From positions 1-8,796 of the forward strand of contig JAFYOK010000125.1 in assembly GCA_017560175.1 (NCBI GenBank): a DNA stretch of 8,796 bases, in the 5' to 3' direction. Numbering within the stretch: position 1 is the first letter of the stretch; each line of letters starts with the position of its first letter. The notes below the pieces were generated by a model. That model saw only the letters and a program-made list of their open reading frames with translations. It was not told the DNA's origin and did not search any database. The DNA is from Clostridia bacterium. Its GTDB lineage: Bacteria > Bacillota > Clostridia > Oscillospirales > Butyricicoccaceae. This document shows, in pieces, positions 1-4,853 of this stretch. Made by a program: the position numbers and the translations under genes.

Positions 1-365
1 GCCTTTTCCAGCAGACCCAGGAAAAGATGCTCGACCGATACATATTCATCGGTCATGCGCTGTGCCTGGGCTTCGGCTTCGGTCAGCGCCTGTTCGGCAT
101 CCTGGGCAATATAAATCTTATCCATCTCACGTCCGCCGCCCGATACTTTGGGCAGCTTGCCGACGGCGGTTTCGGCCTCGGCACGGACGGCCTTGTCATC
201 GACACCCATCTTGCGGAGCAGCTGGGCGATCAGGCTGTTGTCGTAGCCCAGCATGGCGGCCAGCAGATGGGGCTGCTCGATCTGCGGATTGCCGTTCTGT
301 GTGGCGGTGGTCTGGGCCAGACGGATGACTTCGATGGTTTTTTCGGTCAGTTTGTTGGTATTCAC
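1..365 (-). CDS. clpB: ClpB protein disaggregase, N-terminal part (runs off the window)
   Basis: Only the first 121 codons are present; the gene continues beyond base 1. ClpB is a cytoplasmic hexameric AAA+ ATPase that, with DnaK, extracts and refolds aggregated proteins. The visible part is the N-terminal Clp_N domain: the first repeat (about residues 5-65) carries IEQPHLLAAML, followed by the ClpB-type linker LPKVSGGG and a second repeat with DEYVSVEHLFLGLL, characteristic of ClpB rather than ClpC or ClpA. The Walker motifs lie outside the window. The start is GTG at 365-363, chosen because a strong AGGAGG sits just upstream and the ClpB N-terminus aligns there. The ribosome binding site overlaps the stop codon of the upstream RHH gene, only 11 bases away, so the two are very likely cotranscribed and possibly translationally coupled. 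Confidence 0.87.
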   Translation of the reverse strand, partial: MNTNKLTEKTIEVIRLAQTTATQNGNPQIEQPHLLAAMLGYDNSLIAQLLRKMGVDDKAVRAEAETAVGKLPKVSGGGREMDKIYIAQDAEQALTEAEAQAQRMTDEYVSVEHLFLGLLEK

Positions 366-376
366 GATAACTCCTC

Positions 377-1030
377 CTATTTCAGAAGCAGATGATGATG
401 CTTGTATTCGCGGTAAAGGCGGACGATCTGTTCGCCGGGATCAACGCCCTGGGCATAGGCCTCAAACCACAGCTTCATACAGCGGTCGAGGAGGTGGACA
501 TAGTCCATGATGGCCTGGCCCACCATTTCTCCGGAAGCCTGGGCGGCCTGTACCGGGTCCAGGTGCAGGATACGGCTGTAGCGTCCCTCCCCTGCCGCAC
601 ATTCGGGCAGCCGGCCAAGTACCAGCTGTTCTACTGCTGCCCACAGGCGGAAAAAGTCGCTGAGGCAGGCGATGAGAGCCTTATTCTGGGTACGCATGGT
701 GACACGAAGTTCACCGAGGGCGCTGCCGCTCTTATAGAGCTCGACGCTGTATTTTACTGTCGGATTGTATTTGTAGCGCAGGGCGCTCTTGAGAGCCAGA
801 TGGGTGTCGGTGGGCTGCAGCATGACCTGCATCTGATCCATGGCAGCGACCAGTTCGGCCGCCTTGCCCAGAATGTCGCGCATGCGCTTTTCGGGGGTGA
901 TATAAGACACATAATCGGCCAGGATCTGATTGATCATGTTGGAGCGGCTGGTGCCTGCCTTGTAGGCCAGTCGGTCGACCTGGGCCACCACATCATCGCT
1001 GAGGACGATGCTGTATACGCTCTTGTTCAT
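377..1030 (-). CDS. Ribbon-helix-helix (CopG/MetJ-like) protein of unknown function, clpB operon leader gene
   Basis: A 217-residue protein I do not recognise as a named family. Residues 3-10 (KSVYSIVL) fit an RHH beta strand, residues 11-24 a first helix, a GTSRS turn at 26-30, and residues 30-43 the second helix (NMINQILADYV), so the N-terminus is a plausible DNA-binding RHH dimer module. The remaining 170 residues look helical and soluble, with aromatic-rich segments (DFFRLWAAVEQ, LWFEAYAQG), no membrane segment and a C-terminal HHH run. It starts at ATG with GAGGGA about 6 bases upstream and has its own promoter. It is the first gene of an operon with clpB; the spacing is 11 bases. I infer a regulator of the operon or a stress-linked partner of ClpB; neither is shown by the sequence. 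Most RHH repressors are much shorter, so the long C-terminal part may sense a ligand or bind a partner. Confidence 0.85.
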   Translation of the reverse strand: MNKSVYSIVLSDDVVAQVDRLAYKAGTSRSNMINQILADYVSYITPEKRMRDILGKAAELVAAMDQMQVMLQPTDTHLALKSALRYKYNPTVKYSVELYKSGSALGELRVTMRTQNKALIACLSDFFRLWAAVEQLVLGRLPECAAGEGRYSRILHLDPVQAAQASGEMVGQAIMDYVHLLDRCMKLWFEAYAQGVDPGEQIVRLYREYKHHHLLLK

Positions 1031-1069
1031 AGTCTTCCCTCTTTTCGGTTTATTTTTCTCTTCGGCTTC

Positions 1070-1097
1070 ATTTTAGCACGCACGCATAATTTGTCAA
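1070..1097 (-). promoter_or_regulatory. Promoter of the RHH-clpB operon
   Basis: On the minus strand there is a perfect -35 TTGACA (1097-1092), a 16-base spacer and a -10 TAAAAT (1075-1070), about 40 bases upstream of the RHH start codon. No complete CIRCE element and no CtsR heptad pair is visible around it. Confidence 0.7.
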
Positions 1098-1119
1098 GCG
1101 GATTATATAACTTCAAATG

Positions 1120-1134
1120 CAAATTATAAATTTG
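1120..1134. promoter_or_regulatory. Perfect AT-rich inverted repeat upstream of the RHH-clpB promoter
   Basis: CAAATT and AATTTG flank a 3-base centre, giving a 15-base palindrome about 23 bases upstream of the -35 element. It could be an operator for the RHH protein or an A/T-rich upstream promoter element; the sequence alone does not decide. AT-rich DNA produces such palindromes by chance. Confidence 0.25.
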
Positions 1135-1138
1135 TTTA

Positions 1139-1170
1139 CAAAAGAAAAAGCCTTCCCCGAAGGGAAGGCT
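1139..1170 (-). terminator. Rho-independent terminator of the nucleoside hydrolase gene
   Basis: Perfect 9-bp stem (AGCCTTCCC with GGGAAGGCT, 1149-1157 and 1162-1170) with a 4-base loop, followed on the minus strand by TTTTTCTTTT. Confidence 0.85.
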
Positions 1171-1180
1171 TTTGGTGTAT

Positions 1181-1205
1181 AGGCTTCCCTGTGTAAGGGA
1201 AGGCT
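1181..1205. repeat. Imperfect palindrome related to the neighbouring terminator stem
   Basis: CTTCCCT (1184-1190) pairs with AGGGAAG (1196-1202); beyond one G-G mismatch two more pairs form. A T-rich tract follows on the plus strand only (1205-1213), although no plus-strand gene ends here. The core GCTTCCCT-N5-AGGGAAG recurs at 2957-2975, so this looks like a copy of an intergenic palindrome family lying between the stop codon and the terminator. Confidence 0.6.
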
Positions 1206-1211
1206 TTTCTT

Positions 1212-2162
1212 TTATTTCTCCGCATACCAGCGGCACATATCCTTCAGCATGCGGACGAAGCGAGGCTGGTCGACGCGCATGGCGACATGGCAGTTGGGAG
1301 CCTTGCCCGATGTGCCGTCGAAGTCGATGACGGTCTGACCGAAGTTGGGAGCATCACCGCTGTGCTCGACATAGACATAATGATGGTCGAAGCCAACGAC
1401 TTCGGGATCGATGAGGGATGCAACAGCCAGAGCATCGTGGATGACGTTGTTGTCGTGGCCGTTTTCCATGCAGTTCTTCTTGGAAAAGGCAGACAGCTCA
1501 CGCAGGACGTAGGCACCGGGAGCATCGCCGCAGATGGCCACCATTTCGTCAAAATCGGTCATCTCGACGGCGGCGGCATGGGTGGCATTGAGGCCGACCA
1601 TCCAGACTTCCAGCTGGGAGAAAACTTCCGAAGCGGCAAGGGGATCGACCCAGATGTTGAACTCGGCGGTCTTGCTGGTGTTGGTGACGTTGCCGAAGGT
1701 ACCGCCGCCCATGATGATGAAGCGCTTGAGGTGCTTGGGCAGGTCGGGATGGAGGCGCAGGCAGGTGGCGATATTGGTCAGAGGACCGACGGCCATCAGT
1801 ACCAGCTCGCCGCTGTGGCGAACGGCTTCCTCATAGATGACCTCCCAGGCAGGCTGGGGATCGGGCTGCTTCTTGATTTCGCCAAACTCGACGGTGCCTA
1901 CACCTGTGCTGCCATGGACACCGGCAGCGTTGCGGTACCAGGGATTGAACAGGGGCTTTTCGGCGCCGAAACCAACGCGGCAGTCGATGTTCAGCAGGTC
2001 ACACAGACCGAGGACATTGCGGCGGGTCAGGTCGGACGAGACATTGCCTTCGACCGGGGTGATGGCGATGAGATCCAGCAGCTCGCTGGAATTGGCCAGC
2101 GCCAGGGCGTAGCTGTCGTCAACGCCGGGATCACAGTCGATGATGAGGGGGATCTTTTTCAT
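1212..2162 (-). CDS. Inosine-uridine-preferring nucleoside hydrolase family protein
   Basis: A 316-residue enzyme, full length for the family, that hydrolyses the N-glycosidic bond of ribonucleosides to free base plus ribose in the cytoplasm, a salvage reaction. The N-terminal calcium-binding motif DCDPGVDD is at residues 9-16 (D11, D15, D16 as ligands). N40 lies in the EGNVS segment, the MGGG loop is at 151-154, and E167 and N169 of the AEFNIWVDP segment match ribose-binding positions. HDALAV (H242, D243) supplies the family's active-site His and last calcium ligand. All key residues are present, so an active hydrolase is expected; preferred base cannot be read from sequence. It starts at ATG with GGAGG 8 bases upstream. 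It lies downstream of the histidine-phosphatase gene but is separated from it by a strong terminator, so it is probably its own unit. Confidence 0.93.
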   Translation of the reverse strand: MKKIPLIIDCDPGVDDSYALALANSSELLDLIAITPVEGNVSSDLTRRNVLGLCDLLNIDCRVGFGAEKPLFNPWYRNAAGVHGSTGVGTVEFGEIKKQPDPQPAWEVIYEEAVRHSGELVLMAVGPLTNIATCLRLHPDLPKHLKRFIIMGGGTFGNVTNTSKTAEFNIWVDPLAASEVFSQLEVWMVGLNATHAAAVEMTDFDEMVAICGDAPGAYVLRELSAFSKKNCMENGHDNNVIHDALAVASLIDPEVVGFDHHYVYVEHSGDAPNFGQTVIDFDGTSGKAPNCHVAMRVDQPRFVRMLKDMCRWYAEK

Positions 2163-2194
2163 AGCGGAAACCTCCGATGTTGTATTCTGCCTTT

Positions 2195-2224
2195 ATCATA
2201 ATAAAAAAGCACCTGCCTATGCAA
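2195..2224 (-). promoter_or_regulatory. Possible nucleoside hydrolase promoter overlapping the upstream terminator
   Basis: On the minus strand TTGCAT (2224-2219) and TATGAT (2200-2195) are separated by 18 bases. The -35 lies in the descending arm of the preceding terminator hairpin. No better candidate fits in the short space before the gene. Confidence 0.4.
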
Positions 2225-2230
2225 GTGCTT
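2201..2230 (-). terminator. Rho-independent terminator of the histidine-phosphatase gene
   Basis: On the minus strand AAGCACTTGC and GCAGGTGCTT form a 10-bp stem with one T-G wobble and a 4-base loop, followed by TTTTTTATT, 11 bases after the stop codon. Confidence 0.88.
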
Positions 2231-2241
2231 TTGAGAATTAT

Positions 2242-2877
2242 TTATTCAATATCGGTGACGGTGACATGGGCCAGGTGGTCGGTGTAGTCGCGCAGCTCGA
2301 AAGTCACCTTGCCGTCATCAATGCAGACGACAGAGACCGAAGCATTGGGAACGATGGGAACCTGCGCCATCTCCATGGGGCCATAGCCCAGCCAGGAGGA
2401 GAACAGCGCACGGATGGTGCCGCCGTGGGAGGCCAGAACCACTGTCTTTCCCTCGTTTTCGGCCAGGACTTCATCGGCAAAGTCGCGAACGCGCGCCATG
2501 ACATCGCCGTAGCTTTCGCCGCCATCGTAACGCAGCTTGCCCAGGCACTCCTTACGGATGCGCTCGGTTTCGGGGAAACGGGCAATGGCTTCGTCGTAAC
2601 CCAGTCCCTGCCACAGACCCATATCGATCTCGCGCAGGCGCTTGTCCAGCTCCAGCGGCAGACCCAGGCCGTCGGCGATGGGCTGTGCTGTTCTCGATGC
2701 GCGGCAGAGGTCGCTGGAATAGACGCGATCGATCTTATAATTTTCAAGGACATATTTTGCGCTGGCATCGGCCTGCTCCAGACCAATGGCATGGAGAGGA
2801 ATGTCCAGATGGCCCTGGAAACGACGGGCTTCGTTGTATACGCTCAATCCGTGACGGATGATAATAAATCTTGTCAT
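2242..2877 (-). CDS. Histidine phosphatase family protein (phosphoglycerate mutase-like)
   Basis: A 211-residue cytoplasmic phosphatase of the branch-1 histidine phosphatase superfamily. The catalytic RHG motif is at residues 8-10 (H9 would carry the phosphate), followed by YNEARRFQGHLDIPL. The SSDLCRASRTA block is at 54-64 and supplies phosphate-binding arginine, E83 in LREIDMG is the likely proton donor, and the second catalytic histidine is H151 in ASHGG. All core residues are present. The substrate is not deducible: relatives include alpha-ribazole phosphatase, broad-specificity sugar phosphatases and cofactor-dependent mutases, but the length and motifs favour a phosphatase over a glycolytic mutase. 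The frame is open 19 codons further upstream, but GGAGG lies 9 bases before the ATG at 2877 and the RHG motif sits at its normal distance from that start. I see no clear promoter. Confidence 0.9.
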   Translation of the reverse strand: MTRFIIIRHGLSVYNEARRFQGHLDIPLHAIGLEQADASAKYVLENYKIDRVYSSDLCRASRTAQPIADGLGLPLELDKRLREIDMGLWQGLGYDEAIARFPETERIRKECLGKLRYDGGESYGDVMARVRDFADEVLAENEGKTVVLASHGGTIRALFSSWLGYGPMEMAQVPIVPNASVSVVCIDDGKVTFELRDYTDHLAHVTVTDIE

Positions 2878-2930
2878 GGTGATTGACCTCCGATGTGATA
2901 ATGTGCCTGCGGCGCTATTAAATAGTCTAC

Positions 2931-3010
2931 TCATCAGTCACCCTGTCGGGCGACAGCTTCCCTAATCAAGGGAAGCCTCTTTTCGGGACGATGTGGGCAT
3001 CGTCCCCTAC
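2931..3010. repeat. Composite intergenic palindromic element (three adjacent hairpins)
   Basis: Three perfect stems stand side by side. CTGTCG/CGACAG (2943-2956) has a 2-base loop. GCTTCCCT/AGGGAAGC (2956-2963 and 2969-2976) has a 5-base loop. GGGACGATG/CATCGTCCC (2985-2993 and 2998-3006) has a 4-base loop. There is no open reading frame of substance. The middle stem matches the palindrome at 1181-1205. I recall similar modules scattered between genes in Oscillospiraceae genomes, but cannot verify that here. Function unknown: MITE-like mobile repeat, RNA processing site or attenuator are all possible. Confidence 0.6.
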
Positions 3011-3034
3011 ATGGCGCAGTGCCCTTTTATTCAA

Positions 3035-3171
3035 TGCGTCGCAGACACCTCAACTCGTCCGCAGGACGAACTTCACTGCCCAACGGGCAACATCACTTGC
3101 AAAGCAAACATCACTGCCGCTCTGCGGCAACATCATTCTTTTTTTACATTCGCAGAATGATAAAAAAAGAA
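3035..3171. repeat. Array of short hairpins with constant linker and variable stems
   Basis: Six successive stem-loops, nearly all with 3-base loops: TGC-GTC-GCA (3035-3043), TCGTCC-GCA-GGACGA (3055-3069), TGCCC-AAC-GGGCA (3077-3089), TTGC-AAA-GCAA (3097-3107), TGCCGC-TCT-GCGGCA (3115-3129), and a last one with inner CATTC-GCA-GAATG (3147-3159) inside a longer TTCTTTTTTTA/TAAAAAAAGAA stem with one bulged base. The linkers are nearly constant: ACTTCAC (3070-3076), ACATCAC (3090-3096), ACATCAC (3108-3114), ACATCA (3130-3135). Stem sequence and length change from unit to unit while complementarity is kept, which points to selection for structure. With the composite element it fills the 320-base space between the tRNA unit and the phosphatase gene. 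Function not known to me. Confidence 0.75.
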
Positions 3172-3193
3172 GACCCCGGCTATTGCCAGGGTC
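3162..3193 (-). terminator. Rho-independent terminator of the tRNA unit
   Basis: On the minus strand GACCCTGGC and GCCGGGGTC (3193-3185 and 3180-3172) form a 9-position stem with one mismatch and a 4-base AATA loop, followed by TTCTTTTTTT. It begins 8 bases after the tRNA-Ser CCA end. The T tract is shared with the last stem of the hairpin array. Confidence 0.85.
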
Positions 3194-3200
3194 CTCATGA

Positions 3201-3292
3201 TGGCGGAGCAGGAGGGATTCGAACCCTCGGTACGCTCATCACGTACACACGATTTCCAATCGTGCTCGTTACGGCCACTTCGATACTGCTCC
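3201..3292 (-). tRNA. tRNA-Ser(GGA)
   Basis: A 92-base class II tRNA with encoded CCA. The acceptor stem GGAGCAG/CTGCTCC is perfect and the discriminator is G, as usual for bacterial tRNA-Ser. The 3-bp D stem is TCG/CGA. The anticodon stem CACGA/TCGTG encloses loop TTGGAAA with anticodon GGA at 3257-3255. The long variable arm is GTACG/CGTAC, and the T arm GAGGG-TTCGAAT-CCCTC is perfect. It decodes UCC and UCU. It is the second gene of a two-tRNA transcript and ends just before a strong terminator. Confidence 0.97.
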
Positions 3293-3324
3293 ATATTTGT
3301 TGTCTTTATTCAGTTGATAGATGT

Positions 3325-3401
3325 TGGTGGGCCCTCGGGGACTTGAACCCGGGACCGTCCGGTTATGAGCCGGATGCTCTAACCAACTGAGCTAAGGGCC
3401 C
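3325..3401 (-). tRNA. tRNA-Ile2(CAU), less likely elongator tRNA-Met
   Basis: A 77-base tRNA with encoded CCA; acceptor GGGCCCT/AGGGCCC, D arm GCTC/GAGC, anticodon stem TCCGG/CCGGA and loop CTCATAA, anticodon CAT at 3367-3365. C4-G69 and C5-G68 in the acceptor stem are features of TilS substrates in E. coli, whose elongator tRNA-Met has U-A and A-U there. TTA after the acceptor stem and TTCAAGTCC in the T arm also match the Ile2 pattern. So I favour the minor isoleucine tRNA whose C34 is converted to lysidine to read AUA. The T stem CCGGG/CCCCG has a C-C mismatch at pair 50-64. It is the first gene of the transcript, 32 bases ahead of tRNA-Ser. Confidence 0.85.
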
Positions 3402-3435
3402 GTTTTGTTTCCGTCACCTCTCAGCGACAGGATTT

Positions 3436-3464
3436 ATTATAGTACAACTCTTTTCAAAATGCAA
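3436..3464 (-). promoter_or_regulatory. tRNA unit promoter
   Basis: On the minus strand TTGCAT (3464-3459), a 17-base spacer and a perfect TATAAT (3441-3436) lie 35 bases upstream of tRNA-Ile2. Confidence 0.8.
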
Positions 3465-3500
3465 GCCTTTTTTTGAAATTTTTTAAAAAATTTTTTCATG
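3465..3500 (-). promoter_or_regulatory. Probable UP element (A/T tracts) upstream of the tRNA promoter
   Basis: Immediately upstream of the -35 lie runs of A and T six to seven bases long, including a self-complementary T6-A6-T6 stretch near 3480-3497. Stable-RNA promoters often carry such tracts to bind the RNA polymerase alpha subunit; the role here is inferred from composition and position. Confidence 0.45.
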
Positions 3501-3556
3501 TATTTTTCACAGGCAAATTCTGCTGTTTTGATAGGTTTTCCCCCATAAACAGGAAT

Positions 3557-3586
3557 AAAAAAGAACCCCCGGGGTTCCGGGGGTTC
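3557..3586 (-). terminator. Rho-independent terminator of gap
   Basis: On the minus strand GAACCCCCGG and CCGGGGGTTC (3586-3577 and 3572-3563) make a perfect 10-bp stem with loop AACC, followed by TTTTTTATT, 25 bases after the gap stop codon. Confidence 0.92.
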
Positions 3587-3610
3587 TCGGTGTGCTATGA
3601 AATGTTTCGC

Positions 3611-4624
3611 TTACTTGTGGTCAACGGAAGCCATATGAGCAACCAGCTTGAGCAGCATGTTGGTGTAGCCGTACTCGTTGTCATACCAGGAAACGACCTT
3701 GACGAACTTATCGGTCAGGGCGATACCGGCCTTGGCATCGAAAACGGAACCGTGGGGATTGCCAACGACATCGGAGGAAACGATCTGATCCTCTGTGTAC
3801 TGCAGCAGACCCTTCATCTCGCCCTCGGCAGCCTTCTAAACTGCAGCGCAGATCTCCTCGTAGGTAGCAGGATTCTTCAGGTTGACTGTCAGGTCGACGA
3901 CCGAACCGTCAATGGTGGGAATTCTGTATGCCATACCGGTCAGCTTGCCCTTCAGCTCGGGGATGACCTTGCCGACAGCCTTAGCGGCACCGGTTGTGGA
4001 GGGGATGATGTTGGAAGAAGAAGCTCTGCCCAGACGCCAGTTCTTGTTGGAGTAGCTGTCGACTGTCTTCTGAGAAGAAGTGATCGAGTGGACAGTGGAC
4101 ATCAGGCCGGACTCGATGCCGAAAGCATCGTTCAGAACCTTGGCAACAGGAGCCAGGCAGTTGGTTGTGCAGGAAGCGTTGGAAACGATATCGATATCGC
4201 TTGTGTAGTTCATGTGGTTGACGCCCATAACGAACATGGGGGTGTCGTCCTTGGAAGGAGCAGACAGGATGACCTTCTTTGCACCGGCCTCGATGTGGCC
4301 CTGTGCGGTCTCCTTGGTCAGGAACTTACCTGTGGACTCGATGACATACTCAGCACCGACTTCGCCCCAGGGAATGTCCTTGGGTTCCTTGCAAGCAAAG
4401 ATGGGAATACGCTTACCATTGATGGTGATGGAATTCTCATCGCTTGTAACTTCGCCGGGGAAAACGCCCTGTGCGGAGTCATACTTGAACATGTAAGCCA
4501 TGAGCTCGGGTGCACGACCGGGATGGTTGATGCCAACGAACTCCAGCTCTTCCATTTCCAGGCCGGCTCTCAGAGCCAGACGGCCGATACGGCCAAAACC
4601 GTTGATTGCGACTTTGACAGACAT
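3611..4624 (-). pseudogene. gap: gap: glyceraldehyde-3-phosphate dehydrogenase with one in-frame TAG at codon 263
   Basis: GAPDH converts glyceraldehyde-3-phosphate, phosphate and NAD(P)+ to 1,3-bisphosphoglycerate in glycolysis or the reverse. The frame gives 337 codons, normal length, but codon 263 (3838-3836) is TAG, splitting it into 262 and 74 residues in the same frame. Everything else is intact: the GFGRIGR Rossmann motif (9-15), catalytic Cys152 in SNASCTTNCLAPV, His179, the ASSSNIIPSTTGAAKAVGKV loop (201-220), and, after the TAG, KAAEGEMKG and WYDNEYGYTNM near the C-terminus. Relatives usually have lysine at that site, so AAG to TAG is the simplest origin. Without readthrough the C-terminal NAD-contacting segment is lost. 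The NAD-specificity Asp after beta strand 2 is His34 here. ATG start with GGAGG 9 bases upstream; own promoter and terminator. It may be a recent nonsense mutation, a sequencing error, or a readthrough codon. Confidence 0.93.
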
Positions 4625-4693
4625 GGTGGGAAACCTCCAAGATGTACTTTTTTCATAGACATATTACGACGCATTTACCTTTGCGTTAGTTTC

Positions 4694-4722
4694 ATTATAA
4701 ACGAATTTGACAATATAGACAA
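4694..4722 (-). promoter_or_regulatory. gap promoter
   Basis: On the minus strand TTGTCT (4722-4717), a 17-base spacer and a perfect TATAAT (4699-4694). The start site near 4687 would give a leader of about 60 bases. It would begin with a small inverted repeat, ACGCA/TGCGT (4669-4673 and 4682-4686), possibly a 5' hairpin or operator. Confidence 0.75.
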
Positions 4723-4760
4723 GTAAAGAAATGGAAAAAGCAGAAAAAAGCAAAAAGAAA

Positions 4761-4789
4761 TTGTAAATCCCGTCAATATCGTTTACAAT
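4761..4789 (+). promoter_or_regulatory. Probable promoter of the PAS protein gene
   Basis: TTGTAA (4761-4766), 17-base spacer, TACAAT (4784-4789), in the 229-base region shared with the divergent gap promoter. The -35 is weak. Confidence 0.5.
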
Positions 4790-4794
4790 AAAAT

Positions 4795-4810
4795 GTGATT
4801 TCATAATCAC
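4795..4810. promoter_or_regulatory. Perfect inverted repeat just downstream of the PAS gene promoter, candidate operator
   Basis: GTGATT and AATCAC flank a 4-base centre, starting about 5 bases after the -10 element, where a bound repressor would block initiation. It resembles a CRP/FNR site, but the GTGA and TCAC halves are 8 bases apart instead of 6. Confidence 0.35.
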
Positions 4811-4853
4811 CTGTAACTGTTTTACTTACAATATCTCTATATTAAGAAAGCCG

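Noticed and set aside
1071..1082. Half CIRCE-like sequence (TTAGCACGC) at the RHH-clpB promoter
   Set aside because: The second half, 9 bases away, does not match GAGTGCTAA or its complement; it is part of the -10 region and probably coincidence.
392..1129. Long open plus-strand frame opposite the RHH gene
   Set aside because: The minus-strand frame has a strong ribosome binding site, promoter and recognisable RHH fold; the plus frame has none of these and is its antisense shadow.
1287..2201. Long open plus-strand frame opposite the nucleoside hydrolase gene
   Set aside because: Antisense shadow of a gene with fully recognisable catalytic motifs.
2878..2934. Upstream extension of the histidine-phosphatase frame
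   Set aside because: The ribosome binding site GGAGG lies inside this extension and the RHG motif would be too far from the N-terminus.
3035..3171. CRISPR array
   Set aside because: The repeated part is only a 7-base linker and the intervening segments are self-complementary stems of 9-15 bases, not spacers of about 30; no cas genes are present.
3019..3390. Small plus-strand open frames across the repeats and tRNAs
   Set aside because: They run through hairpin repeats and antisense tRNA sequence; no ribosome binding site and no protein-like composition.
3611..3817. Separate short gene for the C-terminal part of GAPDH
   Set aside because: It is in frame with the upstream part, has no convincing start signal and lacks the catalytic domain start; it is the 3' portion of the interrupted gap.
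3473..4726. 417-codon open plus-strand frame opposite gap
   Set aside because: It is open across the whole gap region but contains no family motif and no ribosome binding site. It does not explain the TAG, which is also outside its frame.
4795..4810. CRP/FNR binding site
   Set aside because: GTGA and TCAC half sites are separated by 8 bases, not the 6 required.
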